Origin: JAHRAW01 sp965243285
Lineage (GTDB): Bacteria > Pseudomonadota > Gammaproteobacteria > Arenicellales > Poriferihabitantaceae
NCBI GenBank assembly: GCA_965243285.1
Contig: OZ251537.1
Span: 2,604,001 to 2,668,000 of the forward strand
Reading direction: 5' to 3'
Length of the DNA stretch: 64,000 nucleotides
Below, piece after piece: positions 25,862-35,081 of this stretch. The translations under genes were made by a program, and so were the position numbers. Numbering within the stretch: the first letter of the stretch is position 1; each line of letters opens with the position of its first letter. The notes under the pieces are model-generated. The model was not told the DNA's origin. It made no database searches and saw only the letters and a list, made by a program, of their open reading frames with translations.

Positions 25862-28800
25862 TCACCGCCGGTCATCGACGCGGCGTTCCGGCGCAGCGGC
25901 CGGGGAATTTTGCGGGCCGCCGGATGCGGCGCTGCAAACATGATTGTTGGCGCGGAATTTGTCCCACGCCCCTTTCAACAGCAGGCTAATGCCGCCGGTG
26001 GACAGCCCGGCCCACACCGCGGCGGCGGTTTTCAGCAATTTTTCGGGGTCGGCGTCGACCTCGATTCGCGGCGCCGCCAGGGTGCCGCCGAGGCGCACTA
26101 TTTTCACCAAAGACGAAGAATTGATGCCGGGTCCCTGGCGCGCCCTGGGCAAGATCAGAAGGTCCAAGGTCTCGTCTTTGAGGTTGATGCGACCGCCGCC
26201 GAACAGCGTCACTTTGTCGGTTTTCAAGGCCAGGCCGTCGTCGCTGATGGCGAGGCCGTCTTTGAGTTCGAAACGCATGCGGCCGCACTCGATAGTGACA
26301 TAGTCGCGGCGCGTTCTAAACGGATTGATGGCGGCCAACACATTAGCGAAAATATCGCCGCCGATGGTGTCCAGCGCCCGATTCCGCAGCCGCGCCCGCT
26401 CGAGCCGAAAGCCGGCGCCGCCAGCGGCGTCGGCGACCAAATCGGCGGCCGAATCGCCTTGCCCGACGACATCGATATCGACATCAAAAACCCCGCCGGC
26501 GAGGTATTTATGGTCGCGAAAGGCCACCAATCCGCCGGTGTCGAGTTGCCGCCCGGCCACTTTCAGCGCCACCGCCAGCGGTTTGGCATGGCTGTCCAGG
26601 CGCAGCGTCAACGCCAACTCGCCGCCGCCCATGCGCCCGTCCACCCGTTGCCGTAAAAGGCCTCGTTGCAGCGCCAAATGTAGGGTTGCAGCGCGCAAGT
26701 CGAGCAGTTCGTTGCTTAATTCATCGGCGCGCAACTCGAGTACGCCGTCTAAACTTTGAAGCCATCCGAGTTGCCACGGTGCGGCCGAAAAAAACCGCGC
26801 TTGCGGCGCCCCGGGAGCCAAAATTTCCGCCGCATCAAGACGCTTTGCGGTCAATTTCGCATGCCACCACGACCGTGTCGGGTCGCGCCTCGGCGGCCAC
26901 TTATCGGCCGTGTTTTGGGGTCGATTTTCAGGGTTATTTTCGAGGTCGGGGTGAGTTTCGGCGGCGCTTTCGGCGGCGAATTTTTCCGCGACTTGGGGGT
27001 CGGAGACCTGGGGGTCGGCGGCTTGCCATTGAAGGCCGCCGCGCACCGCGCTAGCGCCGATGTTCAAGCGTTCGATATCGATGGATAAACGCCCCGGCGA
27101 GCCGGCGAGCACGCGAAAACGCCCCGCCGCCGGGCTGGCGGGATGCAGAAAATCGAGGTTTTTCCACCCTAATGCGGCGATGTCCTCGGCGCGAAATTCC
27201 ACCGCCATGGCGCTGATATGCAGCGGCTGAAATTGGGCGATGGCGGCTTCCAAAGTGACCGTCGCGGCGGCCGAATCTATCCCGACATCGAGATGCTCCA
27301 CCACCAACCCGGCGCCGCCGAGCCGCGCTTTCGCCGTCATTCGCAGGCGGCCGCCAACCGGCCTCGGCAGCGGCCAGGCGGGCGGCAAATTCGCCACCGC
27401 CATGTTGCCCACAGTGAGGTTAAAACTCGAATCCAGCGGCGCGAAGGCGGTGATTTGCCCGGATAACGCCGCCGTCTCCAACCCCGGCGCCAGCGAAATC
27501 GCGCTCAGGTCGGGCGCCGTCCAGCGACTGCCGATGGCGCGCAAATTGGCCGAGGCGCGCACCGGCAACAGCGGCTTTAGCGCCGTCAGCGCAGGCTCCA
27601 GGGCCGCGAAATTCGCCAACCATGGTTGCAGCGGCGCCAGCCTGGCCAGATTGACCTCGGCGGCTAGGTCGGCGCGCAGGTCGGCGCCGAGTCCGCGCGC
27701 CACGCCGCGCACCGTCAGCGTGCTGCGGCGGTCGGCCGGGTCGGTCACGCTGGCCTCGATAGCGATCACATCGAAACCGCCCGCATCATCGGCCGCATCC
27801 ACCAACCGTCCACGCCCGGCCAACGCCATGCCGCGCAACACCGAGGGCGCCGCGGCCCCCGGCGCGCCTTCGGCCACCGCCGTCACGGCCAAATCGAAGC
27901 CCCGCCAGCGGTGTAATTCGCCGATGACGCCGCGCCCCGAAAAATCCGCGCCATACATGCGCGCCTCGAGTTTATGCACCGCGGCGCGCATGCCGCCGTG
28001 GCCGACATCCAGCGTCGCGGTAAGCGCGAGGTCGGTCAACGGCGGCGCCGAAGGGCCGAGCCAGGGCCGCACCTGGGCATCGACCACCGCGGCGGTGACT
28101 TCCACCCGCCCGCGCGGCGCCGCGGTGAGGCGCATGTGCCCGCTGGCGGTGATGGACAGCCGCTGGCGCGCCACCTCCAGCCGCGCCGCGCCCACCTCCC
28201 AGCCGCGATTCGCATACGCCAATGTGGCCGTGCCATGCACCGCGCCCAATTCGGACAGGACGCTGGATGGGGGCGTTTTATCGGGCGCAATAAGCGCCTT
28301 AGGCGGAATTTTTTGCCCGCCGAGCATGGCCAGATTTTTGAGCGTGAAATCGGCCGCCAGGGCCTCCTGCCAAACGCCGCCGAGGACCGGAATCTCGCCC
28401 GCGGCGGCCACCATGAGGGCGGCATTTTCGGCCCGCGCGGTCTCCACCGCCAGTTTGAAATCCCCCTTCGCGCCGCGCACCGTGGCCGCTGCATCCACCT
28501 CGAAGGCGGCCGTGGCGCCGGCGAAAACCGTCTCCAACCCAGACTTCAATGCGGCCGGCAGAATCGGCGCGCCGCTCGCCGTGAGGCGCAAATCCATGCC
28601 ATCGAGGATGGCCAGCCGCGCGATTTCGCCGCGCGCCGTGCCCAGCAATCCTAAAGTGTTGGAGGTGGCGACGAGGTTTTGCAGCCGCATGCTGGCCAGC
28701 CCCAGCGGCTGCACCAACTGGGCGCGACCGCGCAGCCGCCCGATGTCGGGCAAATCCACCCCGGCAATCGCCGACAACGCCGGCGCCGCCATGACCACGG

Positions 28801-29734
28801 CATCGATTTGCAGGTCGACACCGCGCCATTTCAGCAAATTCTCCACCGAGCCTAGGCCACGCGCGCGACTTTCCGCCGCCGTCGCCGACAGGCCGCGAAA
28901 TCGGTCGCGAAATGAGGCCGTAAATGGCTCGTGAAACGGTACTGGCGCGCCGTCCGCGCCGGCTTGGCCCTCCGCGACCGCGTTCAACACCCCATCGATG
29001 GCCACCTCCATCGGCCGCCCGGCCAGTAAATCCGCCAAACTGCCGCCGTGGGCGGTGGCGATGAGCGAAGTGCCCTCCAGCGCGCCGCGAAAATCCACCT
29101 CGAGGGGGGAATCCGGCCCGCCGCTGCTCGCCCGGGCGTGCTGAATGTGGAGATTCCATTCGCGATGGGCGGTGGCGATGGTGATTTCCCCATGGCGAAT
29201 ATCGGCGCGCGCCACTTGCAGCCAGTCCGGCAACGCATAGCCGGCGCCGCCCGGCGCGGCCCCGCGACTCATGTTATATACGCCGTCCGCATGGCGCTCG
29301 AGCCACAATTTCGGGCGTTGCAAAACCACCTCCCGCAGCAAAATTTGACCGCCCAACAAGGCCCATAAATCCACCGCAAAACCAGCCCGCCCGACCTCGA
29401 TGGCAGAAGCGTACCGCCCCCACTCGGCATTCGGGTAGCGCACGCCATCGGCATACACCCGCAGCCGCACATTACCCAGCCCGAACGCCCCCGGGGTGGT
29501 TTGCACGGCCAATTTTAGGTCGCCTTCGATATGTAGCGGGCGGCCGGTGCGCGCCTCCACGGCATCGCTGAGCCACCGCTTGTAATACGCTTGGTCGATA
29601 AACAACGCCGCCATCGCCGGCGCCAGCGCCAGCAGCGCGAGCAACGCCAGCGCCGCCGCCAGCGTCCATTTCAGCGCCTTTTTGAGGCCCGGCCATGGCC
29701 CGGCGGCGGCCTCCGGCCGGGGGGTTGGAAGCAA
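25862..29734 (-). CDS. Large AsmA-family protein
   Basis: A 1290-aa inner-membrane-anchored protein. Residues about 22-46 form one hydrophobic helix (WTLAAALALLALLALAPAMAALF), followed by the AsmA N-terminal pattern (VEARTGRPLHIEGDLKLAV, GNVRLRV). A long beta-rich periplasmic region and the C-terminal AsmA domain (GGRINLKDETLDLLILPRAR, LGGTLAAPRIEVDPEKLLK-like) complete it. Family members bridge the envelope and are linked to phospholipid transport to the outer membrane. A low-complexity insertion (VSDPQVAEKFAAESAAET and an Asn-rich part) lies near residue 920. The start is TTG 29734, 3 bp after the argC stop, so it is coupled to argC. Codon bias and GC content match its neighbours. Confidence 0.88.
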   Translation of the reverse strand: MLPTPRPEAAAGPWPGLKKALKWTLAAALALLALLALAPAMAALFIDQAYYKRWLSDAVEARTGRPLHIEGDLKLAVQTTPGAFGLGNVRLRVYADGVRYPNAEWGRYASAIEVGRAGFAVDLWALLGGQILLREVVLQRPKLWLERHADGVYNMSRGAAPGGAGYALPDWLQVARADIRHGEITIATAHREWNLHIQHARASSGGPDSPLEVDFRGALEGTSLIATAHGGSLADLLAGRPMEVAIDGVLNAVAEGQAGADGAPVPFHEPFTASFRDRFRGLSATAAESRARGLGSVENLLKWRGVDLQIDAVVMAAPALSAIAGVDLPDIGRLRGRAQLVQPLGLASMRLQNLVATSNTLGLLGTARGEIARLAILDGMDLRLTASGAPILPAALKSGLETVFAGATAAFEVDAAATVRGAKGDFKLAVETARAENAALMVAAAGEIPVLGGVWQEALAADFTLKNLAMLGGQKIPPKALIAPDKTPPSSVLSELGAVHGTATLAYANRGWEVGAARLEVARQRLSITASGHMRLTAAPRGRVEVTAAVVDAQVRPWLGPSAPPLTDLALTATLDVGHGGMRAAVHKLEARMYGADFSGRGVIGELHRWRGFDLAVTAVAEGAPGAAAPSVLRGMALAGRGRLVDAADDAGGFDVIAIEASVTDPADRRSTLTVRGVARGLGADLRADLAAEVNLARLAPLQPWLANFAALEPALTALKPLLPVRASANLRAIGSRWTAPDLSAISLAPGLETAALSGQITAFAPLDSSFNLTVGNMAVANLPPAWPLPRPVGGRLRMTAKARLGGAGLVVEHLDVGIDSAAATVTLEAAIAQFQPLHISAMAVEFRAEDIAALGWKNLDFLHPASPAAGRFRVLAGSPGRLSIDIERLNIGASAVRGGLQWQAADPQVSDPQVAEKFAAESAAETHPDLENNPENRPQNTADKWPPRRDPTRSWWHAKLTAKRLDAAEILAPGAPQARFFSAAPWQLGWLQSLDGVLELRADELSNELLDLRAATLHLALQRGLLRQRVDGRMGGGELALTLRLDSHAKPLAVALKVAGRQLDTGGLVAFRDHKYLAGGVFDVDIDVVGQGDSAADLVADAAGGAGFRLERARLRNRALDTIGGDIFANVLAAINPFRTRRDYVTIECGRMRFELKDGLAISDDGLALKTDKVTLFGGGRINLKDETLDLLILPRARQGPGINSSSLVKIVRLGGTLAAPRIEVDADPEKLLKTAAAVWAGLSTGGISLLLKGAWDKFRANNHVCSAASGGPQNSPAAAPERRVDDRR

Positions 29735-29737
29735 ACT

Positions 29738-30787
29738 TTAAGGAACCAGCGCCAAGGCGGTCAAACCGTCGGTTTCGCGCAGATTGAACATCAAATTCAT
29801 GTTCTGGATGGCTTGACCGGCGGCGCCCTTGACCAAATTGTCCTCCACCACCAGCACCACCACGGTGTTGCCCGGCGGACGATGCACGGCGATGCGGCAC
29901 ATGTTGGCGCCGCGTACGCTGCGCGTGTCGGGGTGCGCGCCGAGCGGCAACACATCGACAAACGGCTCGGCGGCGAAGCGCTGGGCGTAGATTTCGCGCA
30001 AGTCGGCGGCGCTCAAATGGCGCGCTGCCGGCGTTAAGCGACCATACAAGGTGGCGTGGATGCCGCGAATGATCGGCAGCAAGTGGGGGGTGAACACTAA
30101 ATCCACCGCCTGCCCGGCCAGGTGGGTCAACTCTTGGACGATTTCCGGCTGGTGGCGATGCCCGGAGGCCGCATAGGCCTTGAAGGAATCCGCGGCTTCG
30201 CCCAAGGCGGTGGCCACATTGGCGGCGCGGCCGGCGCCGGAGACGCCGGATTTAACATCGGCGATGAGGGCGGCGGGGTCGATTAAGCGGTTTTCCAGCA
30301 ACGGCAGATAGCCGAGCAGCACGGCGGTGGGGTAGCAGCCGGGATTGGCCACCAAACTGGCGCCGCCCAACCGCGCCCGCTGGGTTTCCGGCAGCCCGTA
30401 GACGGCTTGGGGCAATAACTCCGGACAGGCATGCGGCTGGCCGTACCATTGCGCCCACAGCTGCGCGTCCTGCAGGCGAAAATCCGCCGATAAGTCGATC
30501 ACTTTCGCGCCGGCGGCGAGCAACTCAGGCGCGCAACCCATGGCGACGCCGCTGGGGGTGGCGCAGAACACCACCTCGCACTGCCTAAGTTCGGGGCTAT
30601 CCGGGGCGATGAAGTTGAGGTCTACGGCGCCGCGCAGAAACGGAAATTCATCCGCCACCGCCTGCCCGGCCTGGGCGCGCGAGGTGATGCAAACCGGCTG
30701 CGCATGCGGGTGGCGCGCCAGCAAGCGCAATAATTCCATGCCGGCGTAGCCGGCGCCGCCGAGGATGCCGGCCTTGATTTGCTTCAT
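29738..30787 (-). CDS. argC: N-acetyl-gamma-glutamyl-phosphate reductase
   Basis: Third step of arginine synthesis: NADPH-dependent reduction of N-acetylglutamyl phosphate to the semialdehyde. From ATG 30787 (MKQIKAGILGGAGYAGMELLRLL) it is 349 aa, the type 1 length. The Rossmann motif is at residues 8-14, and the catalytic Cys is in SLVANPGCYPTAVLL, with KSGVSGAGRA and HRHQPEI further on. An in-frame ATG at 30805 would add six residues. It is followed within 3 bp by the AsmA-like gene. No other arg genes are present. Confidence 0.95.
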   Translation of the reverse strand: MKQIKAGILGGAGYAGMELLRLLARHPHAQPVCITSRAQAGQAVADEFPFLRGAVDLNFIAPDSPELRQCEVVFCATPSGVAMGCAPELLAAGAKVIDLSADFRLQDAQLWAQWYGQPHACPELLPQAVYGLPETQRARLGGASLVANPGCYPTAVLLGYLPLLENRLIDPAALIADVKSGVSGAGRAANVATALGEAADSFKAYAASGHRHQPEIVQELTHLAGQAVDLVFTPHLLPIIRGIHATLYGRLTPAARHLSAADLREIYAQRFAAEPFVDVLPLGAHPDTRSVRGANMCRIAVHRPPGNTVVVLVVEDNLVKGAAGQAIQNMNLMFNLRETDGLTALALVP

Positions 30788-31197
30788 GTCGACGGACGCG
30801 GGCAAGTGCGGCGGGTTAAGCGGCCTTATCTACCATAAAAGGGCGGCGAGCGACGGCGCGATTACACTGCCTACCCGGCGCCGGGGCGCCGGGGCGCCGG
30901 GGCGCCGGGGCGCCGGGACGCCGGGGCGCCGGGCGTGGGCATGCTGGACGAAAGTGGCGGCGAGGTGGTTGGTAAGCGGTGGCGGCGGCTAAAATTTGCG
31001 CGCCGCGGCTTAATCTTGGCACCACTGATTTTGCCCATGGTAGTCGGCCAAGGAGCGTCGCGCTTGGTTAAACTATACTACACGCGAACACTAGCGCGAA
31101 CCTATTCAACACGCGCCTTATTTGGCGAGCAAGAACGCCGCTTGCCAAGTCCCCGTTGCCGAGTCCCCATTGCCGACCCCCCGTTGCCGAACCGAAA
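30788..31197. other. Divergent intergenic region between argC and yggS
   Basis: This 410-bp spacer contains the GGCGCC array (30877-30935). From about 31141 to 31190 it has an irregular repeat of CCCCGTTGCCGA-type units ending just before the yggS start. No clear promoter hexamers, RNA or ORF are seen. Confidence 0.4.
30877..30935. repeat. 8-bp GC-rich tandem repeat, about seven copies
   Basis: The palindromic unit GGCGCCGG (GGGGCGCC in the other phase) is repeated from 30877 to 30935, with one variant (GGGACGCC). It contains overlapping GGCGCC palindromes and could fold on either strand. It lies in the argC/yggS divergent spacer. Confidence 0.85.
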
Positions 31198-31899
31198 ATG
31201 CCGCCCACCGGATACCGACAAGTCATCGAGGAAATCGCGCGCCTGACCGCCGTCTACCACCGTCCGCCCGGCGCGGTGAAATTGGTCGCCGCCAGCAAGC
31301 GCCGCACCGCCGCCGAAGTGACGGCGATGGCGCGCCTCGGGCAGCGCGACTTCGCCGAAAACTACCTGCAAGAGGGGGTGGAAAAAATCCAGCAAACGGC
31401 GCCGCGCCGACGCGGCGAATCAGCGGCCGAGGCTCTGTGCTGGCACTTCATCGGCCACATCCAAAGCCGCAAATGCGCCGCCATCGCGGCCAATTTCGAT
31501 TGGGCGCATACCGTGGAGCGCTTAAAAGTCGCCCGTAAACTCAGCCAACACCGCTGCGGCGCGCCGCTGAATGTACTCATCCAGCTCAATCTGCACGGCG
31601 AACACGCGAAATCCGGCGTCCGCGAAGCAGCCTTACTGCCCCTCGCCGAGGGCGTCGCTCAGCTGCCCAATCTCGCCCTGCGCGGCCTGATGATTATCCC
31701 CCCCGTAGAACCCGATGTGACCAAACAACGCGCCGTATTTCGCCGCTGTCGCCAATGGCGCGATGCGCTGAACGCGCGCGGTTACGCCTTAGACCACCTT
31801 TCCATGGGCATGAGTGCCGATATGGAAGCCGCCATCGCCGAAGGCGCCACTATGGTGCGCCTCGGCACCGCCCTATTCGGCCCGCGTCCGAGCGACTAG
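31198..31899 (+). CDS. yggS: YggS-family pyridoxal-phosphate homeostasis protein
   Basis: A PLP-binding, single-domain alanine-racemase-fold protein (PLPBP/YggS/COG0325) that buffers vitamin B6 and affects amino-acid pools; no catalytic reaction is established. From ATG 31198 it is 233 aa. The PLP Lys is in KLVAASKRR, followed by DFAENYLQEGVEKI, WHFIGHIQSRK, GLMIIPP, and the phosphate-binding LSMGMSADMEAAIAEGATMVRLGTALFG. The frame is open from 31156, but the extra residues are repeat-encoded. It is followed by proC and yggT, a common gammaproteobacterial order. Confidence 0.94.
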   Translation: MPPTGYRQVIEEIARLTAVYHRPPGAVKLVAASKRRTAAEVTAMARLGQRDFAENYLQEGVEKIQQTAPRRRGESAAEALCWHFIGHIQSRKCAAIAANFDWAHTVERLKVARKLSQHRCGAPLNVLIQLNLHGEHAKSGVREAALLPLAEGVAQLPNLALRGLMIIPPVEPDVTKQRAVFRRCRQWRDALNARGYALDHLSMGMSADMEAAIAEGATMVRLGTALFGPRPSD

Positions 31900-32028
31900 C
31901 CGGCTAAGGCCGCGGACTGGCTCGCCGACTAACCTGAATTAACCGGCCCATGAATCCTACATTAATGTATGGTTTGGAAAAACGCGCGCCGCTAGCCAGG
32001 CGCGGGTGTTGAGACGCCGATAACGCCG

Positions 32029-32970
32029 ATGCGCGCAGCGACGAAAATCGCCTTTATCGGCGGCGGCAATATGGCGAGCGGCTTGCTCGGCGGGTTGCTC
32101 AATGCCGGCTGGCGGGCCGGCGATTTATCCGCGGCCGACCCGAACCGCGAACAACGGCGGGCGTTGACGCGGCGTTTTGGCATCGAGTGTTTTGCCGACA
32201 ACGCGCAGTGCGTGGCGCGCGCCGGGGCGCCCGGCGGCGCGAAAAGTCGCGCCGCGGAAAATGACGCGGCCACCAACAGCGTCGTAGTGCTGGCGGTGAA
32301 GCCGCAATTTCTGCGCCAAGCGATAGCGTCCATGGCCGCGGTGCTGCAAAAACACCAGCCGTTGCTGCTGTCCATCGTCGCCGGCATCCGCGCCGAATCC
32401 GTGCTGAATTGGGCCGGCGGCCCCTTGGCGCTGGTGCGGGCGATGCCCAATACGCCGGCGCTGATAAACGCCGGTATTTCCGGATTGTTCGCTTGCCAGC
32501 GGGTAACCCAACCGCAACGCGACCTCGCCCAAGCCATCCTGATGGCGGTCGGCGAGACCGTATGGGTGCAGCGCGAAGCGCTGCTGGATGTGATAACCGG
32601 CATCTCCGGCAGCGGCCCGGCGTATTTTTTCAAACTGATGGAATTGTTAGCCAGCAGCGCCCGGGAAAACGGCCTCGACCAGAAAACCGCCCATGCGCTG
32701 GCGCAGGCCACCGCCACCGGGGCGGCGATGCTGGCGCAGTCTATGCGCGACCAGCGTGGCCTGACGCCGGCGAATTTGCGCCGCCAGGTCACTTCCCCCG
32801 GCGGCACCACCGAAGCGGCCTTGACCGCCATGGAAAATCTCGGCTTGGACCATGCAATCCAACAAGGCATCGCCGCTGCCATCGGGCGCGCCGCGGCCAT
32901 CGCAGAACAATTCGGGGCTGAGCAAACCAGCGCCGACAAACCCACCCCCCAACCACCCGATTCCCTCTGA
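32029..32970 (+). CDS. proC: Pyrroline-5-carboxylate reductase
   Basis: Last step of proline synthesis: NAD(P)H reduction of pyrroline-5-carboxylate. The 313-aa protein starts with the Rossmann motif KIAFIGGGNMASGLLGGLL. VVLAVKPQFL, VRAMPNTPALINAGISGLF and the dimer-domain signature ITGISGSGPAYFFKLMELL to TSPGGTTEAALTAMENLG follow. Residues about 62-82 (APGGAKSRAAENDAATNS) are a short insertion relative to typical ProC (about 270 aa). The C-terminal extension is Pro-rich. Its stop overlaps the yggT start (TGATG). Confidence 0.95.
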   Translation: MRAATKIAFIGGGNMASGLLGGLLNAGWRAGDLSAADPNREQRRALTRRFGIECFADNAQCVARAGAPGGAKSRAAENDAATNSVVVLAVKPQFLRQAIASMAAVLQKHQPLLLSIVAGIRAESVLNWAGGPLALVRAMPNTPALINAGISGLFACQRVTQPQRDLAQAILMAVGETVWVQREALLDVITGISGSGPAYFFKLMELLASSARENGLDQKTAHALAQATATGAAMLAQSMRDQRGLTPANLRRQVTSPGGTTEAALTAMENLGLDHAIQQGIAAAIGRAAAIAEQFGAEQTSADKPTPQPPDSL

Positions 32971-33539
32971 TGCCCCATTCCATGAACGCCTTGAGTTTCC
33001 TCGTAGACACCCTCATCGGGGCGTATTTTATCGTGGCCATCGCGCGTTTTTTGCTGCAAGCGTTGCGCGGCGATGCTGGCAACTCGCTGGTGCAAACCAT
33101 CATCGCCATGACCAATCCGCCGCTGCGATTTCTGCGCCGCTGCATGCCCAATCTGGGCCGGTTGGATGCGGCCCCGGCGGTGCTCATGTTTATCCTCGGT
33201 TTCGCCAAATTGGCGCTGCCGCTGCTCATCGCCGGCGACGCCTTTAACTGGGGCGGCGCGGCCGCTTTAAGCGCCGCAAAAACCATCGATACCGTGGTGC
33301 GGTTGTTGCTGTTCGCGGTGCTGGCGCGCGTGGTATTGAGTTGGGTGGCGCCGCGCAACACGCACCCGGCGGCGCGGCTGGTGGGTGATTTGAGCGAGCC
33401 GCTGATGGCGCCGTGGCGCCGCCTTCTGCCGACGTTAGGCGGGTTGGATTTCTCCCCCATTGTGACCATCCTGGCCTTGCAATTAATCCAACAACTGGCG
33501 GTATCGCCGTTGCTCGCCTGGGCGAGAAGTCTATTATGA
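32970..33539 (+). CDS. yggT: YggT-family membrane protein
   Basis: An integral membrane protein of 189 aa with two YggT repeats. Each has paired hydrophobic helices and a conserved FLRRCMPNLGRLDAAP or PWRRLLPTLGGLDFSPIV motif, which matches the RPIRRxxPxxGxxDxSP signature of the family. Function is unsettled; homologues have been connected with osmotic tolerance and cell division. ATG 32970 shares one base with the proC stop, so translation is coupled. ATG 32982 (MNALSFLVDTLIG) may be the true start. Confidence 0.92.
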   Translation: MPHSMNALSFLVDTLIGAYFIVAIARFLLQALRGDAGNSLVQTIIAMTNPPLRFLRRCMPNLGRLDAAPAVLMFILGFAKLALPLLIAGDAFNWGGAAALSAAKTIDTVVRLLLFAVLARVVLSWVAPRNTHPAARLVGDLSEPLMAPWRRLLPTLGGLDFSPIVTILALQLIQQLAVSPLLAWARSLL

Positions 33540-33600
33540 GTATGGATAAGCGTAGGTCGCCGGCCCGCTGGCGCCGCCTAAGCCCCGGACCGGGTAAATA

Positions 33601-34434
33601 ATGGCCATGACCGAATCCCCGAGCGCAGCCATGCCCGATGGCGTTTTATGGGAGGAGCAAATTCATGTCGCCGACTGCGTGGATTTTATGGGACAGCGCA
33701 TGGCGGCGGAATCGGTGCATTTGACCATCACCTCGCCGCCGTATGACGATTTGCGAAGTTATCGCGGCTATTGCTTCGATTTCGAGCGCATCGCCGCCGC
33801 CTTATGGCGCGTAACCCGGCCCGGCGGCGTGGTGGTGTGGGTGGTCGGCGATAAAATCAACGGCGGCAAAACCTTGAGCAGTTTTCGGCAAGGGTTGTTC
33901 TTCCAAAAAATCGGTTTTCAGATGCACGATGTGATGATTTATCAAAAAAAGAACACCCCCTTCATGCGCAAAAACGCCTACACCAATTGCTATGAATTCA
34001 TGTTTGTGTTGAGCAAAGGCGCGCCCAAAACCTTCAACCCCATCAAAATAAAAACGGCGCGCAGCGGTTTTGAAATGCTCACCCACAACAAACTGCCCGA
34101 CGGCGTGAACAAAAAAATCCGCAAGGAATTAAAAAAAGAGAAAACCAAAACCAACATTTGGCAATACGCGGTGGGCTTAGGCGGCACCACCTCGGACAAA
34201 ATCGCCTTCCAGCACCCGGCCGTTTTCCCCGAAAAATTAGCCGCCGAGCACATCATGTCATGGACTAACCCGGGCGATTTAGTGTTCGACCCCATGTGCG
34301 GCTCCGGCACCACTTGCAAGATGGCGGCGCTCGCCGACCGCCGCTGGCTCGGCGTCGATATCTCGCCAGAATACGCGCAAATCGCCCGTCAACGAATCAA
34401 ACAATCAGCAGCCCAATCATGGATAAAAAAATAA
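33601..34434 (+). CDS. Site-specific DNA methyltransferase (beta class, TSPPY type)
   Basis: A 277-aa SAM-dependent DNA methyltransferase. The catalytic motif TSPPYDD (residues 44-50) comes before the SAM-binding motif DPMCGSGTT (230-238), the beta-class order. TSPPY is usual in N4-cytosine enzymes but also occurs in N6-adenine ones, so the base is unresolved. Other motifs are GGVVVWVVGDK and LGVDISPEYAQIA. Its 3' end overlaps the next small ORF by 16 bases, and an HNH nuclease remnant follows. Together they look like a restriction-modification pair inserted between yggT and an AmpG-like gene. The middle is noticeably A-rich (Lys-rich stretch 145-180), unlike its neighbours, which suggests acquisition. 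Confidence 0.9.
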   Translation: MAMTESPSAAMPDGVLWEEQIHVADCVDFMGQRMAAESVHLTITSPPYDDLRSYRGYCFDFERIAAALWRVTRPGGVVVWVVGDKINGGKTLSSFRQGLFFQKIGFQMHDVMIYQKKNTPFMRKNAYTNCYEFMFVLSKGAPKTFNPIKIKTARSGFEMLTHNKLPDGVNKKIRKELKKEKTKTNIWQYAVGLGGTTSDKIAFQHPAVFPEKLAAEHIMSWTNPGDLVFDPMCGSGTTCKMAALADRRWLGVDISPEYAQIARQRIKQSAAQSWIKK

Positions 34435-34577
34435 CGCCAGGCACTTTTGTAATGTGCACTACCAACAAGGGTTATATGACCGAGCGAAATGGGAATGTCG
34501 CCGATTTTGAGACCCACTTCGATGTTTGCTCAATAGCTGAAGTGCGCAGCATAGGGCAAGTTCTAGGCTTTATGTAA
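34419..34577 (+). CDS. Small ORF, likely N-terminal piece of the broken nuclease
   Basis: This 52-codon frame (MDKKITPGTFVMCTTNKGYM...) overlaps the methyltransferase end by 16 bases and stops at TAA 34577. Directly after it, the next frame continues with protein-like sequence (YVIGKREEYVVQNAWFEHL) into the HNH ORF. The two frames overlap in 34541-34577, so a single base gain or loss there would explain the split. Alone it has no recognisable domain. Confidence 0.5.
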   Translation: MDKKITPGTFVMCTTNKGYMTERNGNVADFETHFDVCSIAEVRSIGQVLGFM

Positions 34578-34600
34578 TAGGAAAGCGCGAAGAATATGTT

Positions 34601-35038
34601 GTGCAAAATGCATGGTTTGAACACCTTGACCCACTAAAAACTGGGAAAGGCCATGCTAAGAAAATATGCAACATATGCCATGTAATCAAACCGCATGGCG
34701 AGTTTGCGGCCAATCAACAAGATTCAAAGGGGCGAATAACAACCAGACCTAGTCGCAGAATATGCCGCAGAAATATCGACCATAAGCCAATGACTGCGTC
34801 CGCTAAGAAGAAAGCGAACCTGCTAAAACCGAAAAAAGGAACATTGTGGAAATGCCCAATTTGTCAAAAGCAGTGCATTGTTGATGTAACAGCAAAAGTG
34901 GTTTTAGACCATCGCCACACGGATGGCGTATCTAGGGCGTTCTTGTGCGACAGTTGCAATACAGGGCTCGGTAGATTTAAAAATGGAGAAGACTATCTCC
35001 AAAATGCGATCACATACCTAAAAAATTTTGAGAAATGA
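34601..35038 (+). CDS. HNH / endonuclease VII-like nuclease, probably truncated
   Basis: A 145-aa product from a GTG codon, probably the C-terminal part of a restriction nuclease. It ends with CPICQKQC then VLDHRHTDGVSRAFLCDSCNTGLGRFKNGEDYLQNAI, the recombination-endonuclease-VII-type HNH fold with DHxH and a CxxC zinc site. An upstream zinc-ribbon-like segment has CNICHVIKPHGEFAANQQ, but its expected second CxxC reads SRRIC, so one ligand seems lost. AT-rich composition sets it apart from flanking genes. With the methyltransferase it probably formed a type II system; the frameshift and the missing Cys argue that restriction is now dead. Target specificity is unknown. Confidence 0.65.
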   Translation: MQNAWFEHLDPLKTGKGHAKKICNICHVIKPHGEFAANQQDSKGRITTRPSRRICRRNIDHKPMTASAKKKANLLKPKKGTLWKCPICQKQCIVDVTAKVVLDHRHTDGVSRAFLCDSCNTGLGRFKNGEDYLQNAITYLKNFEK

Positions 35039-35081
35039 TCACATAGAGAATCTTAGAGCAATAAGCAATTAATCGCCATGG

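Noticed and set aside
34541..34600. Programmed ribosomal frameshift joining the nuclease pieces
   Set aside because: No slippery heptamer followed by a strong structure is apparent, and a zinc ligand is also missing, so decay is the simpler reading.
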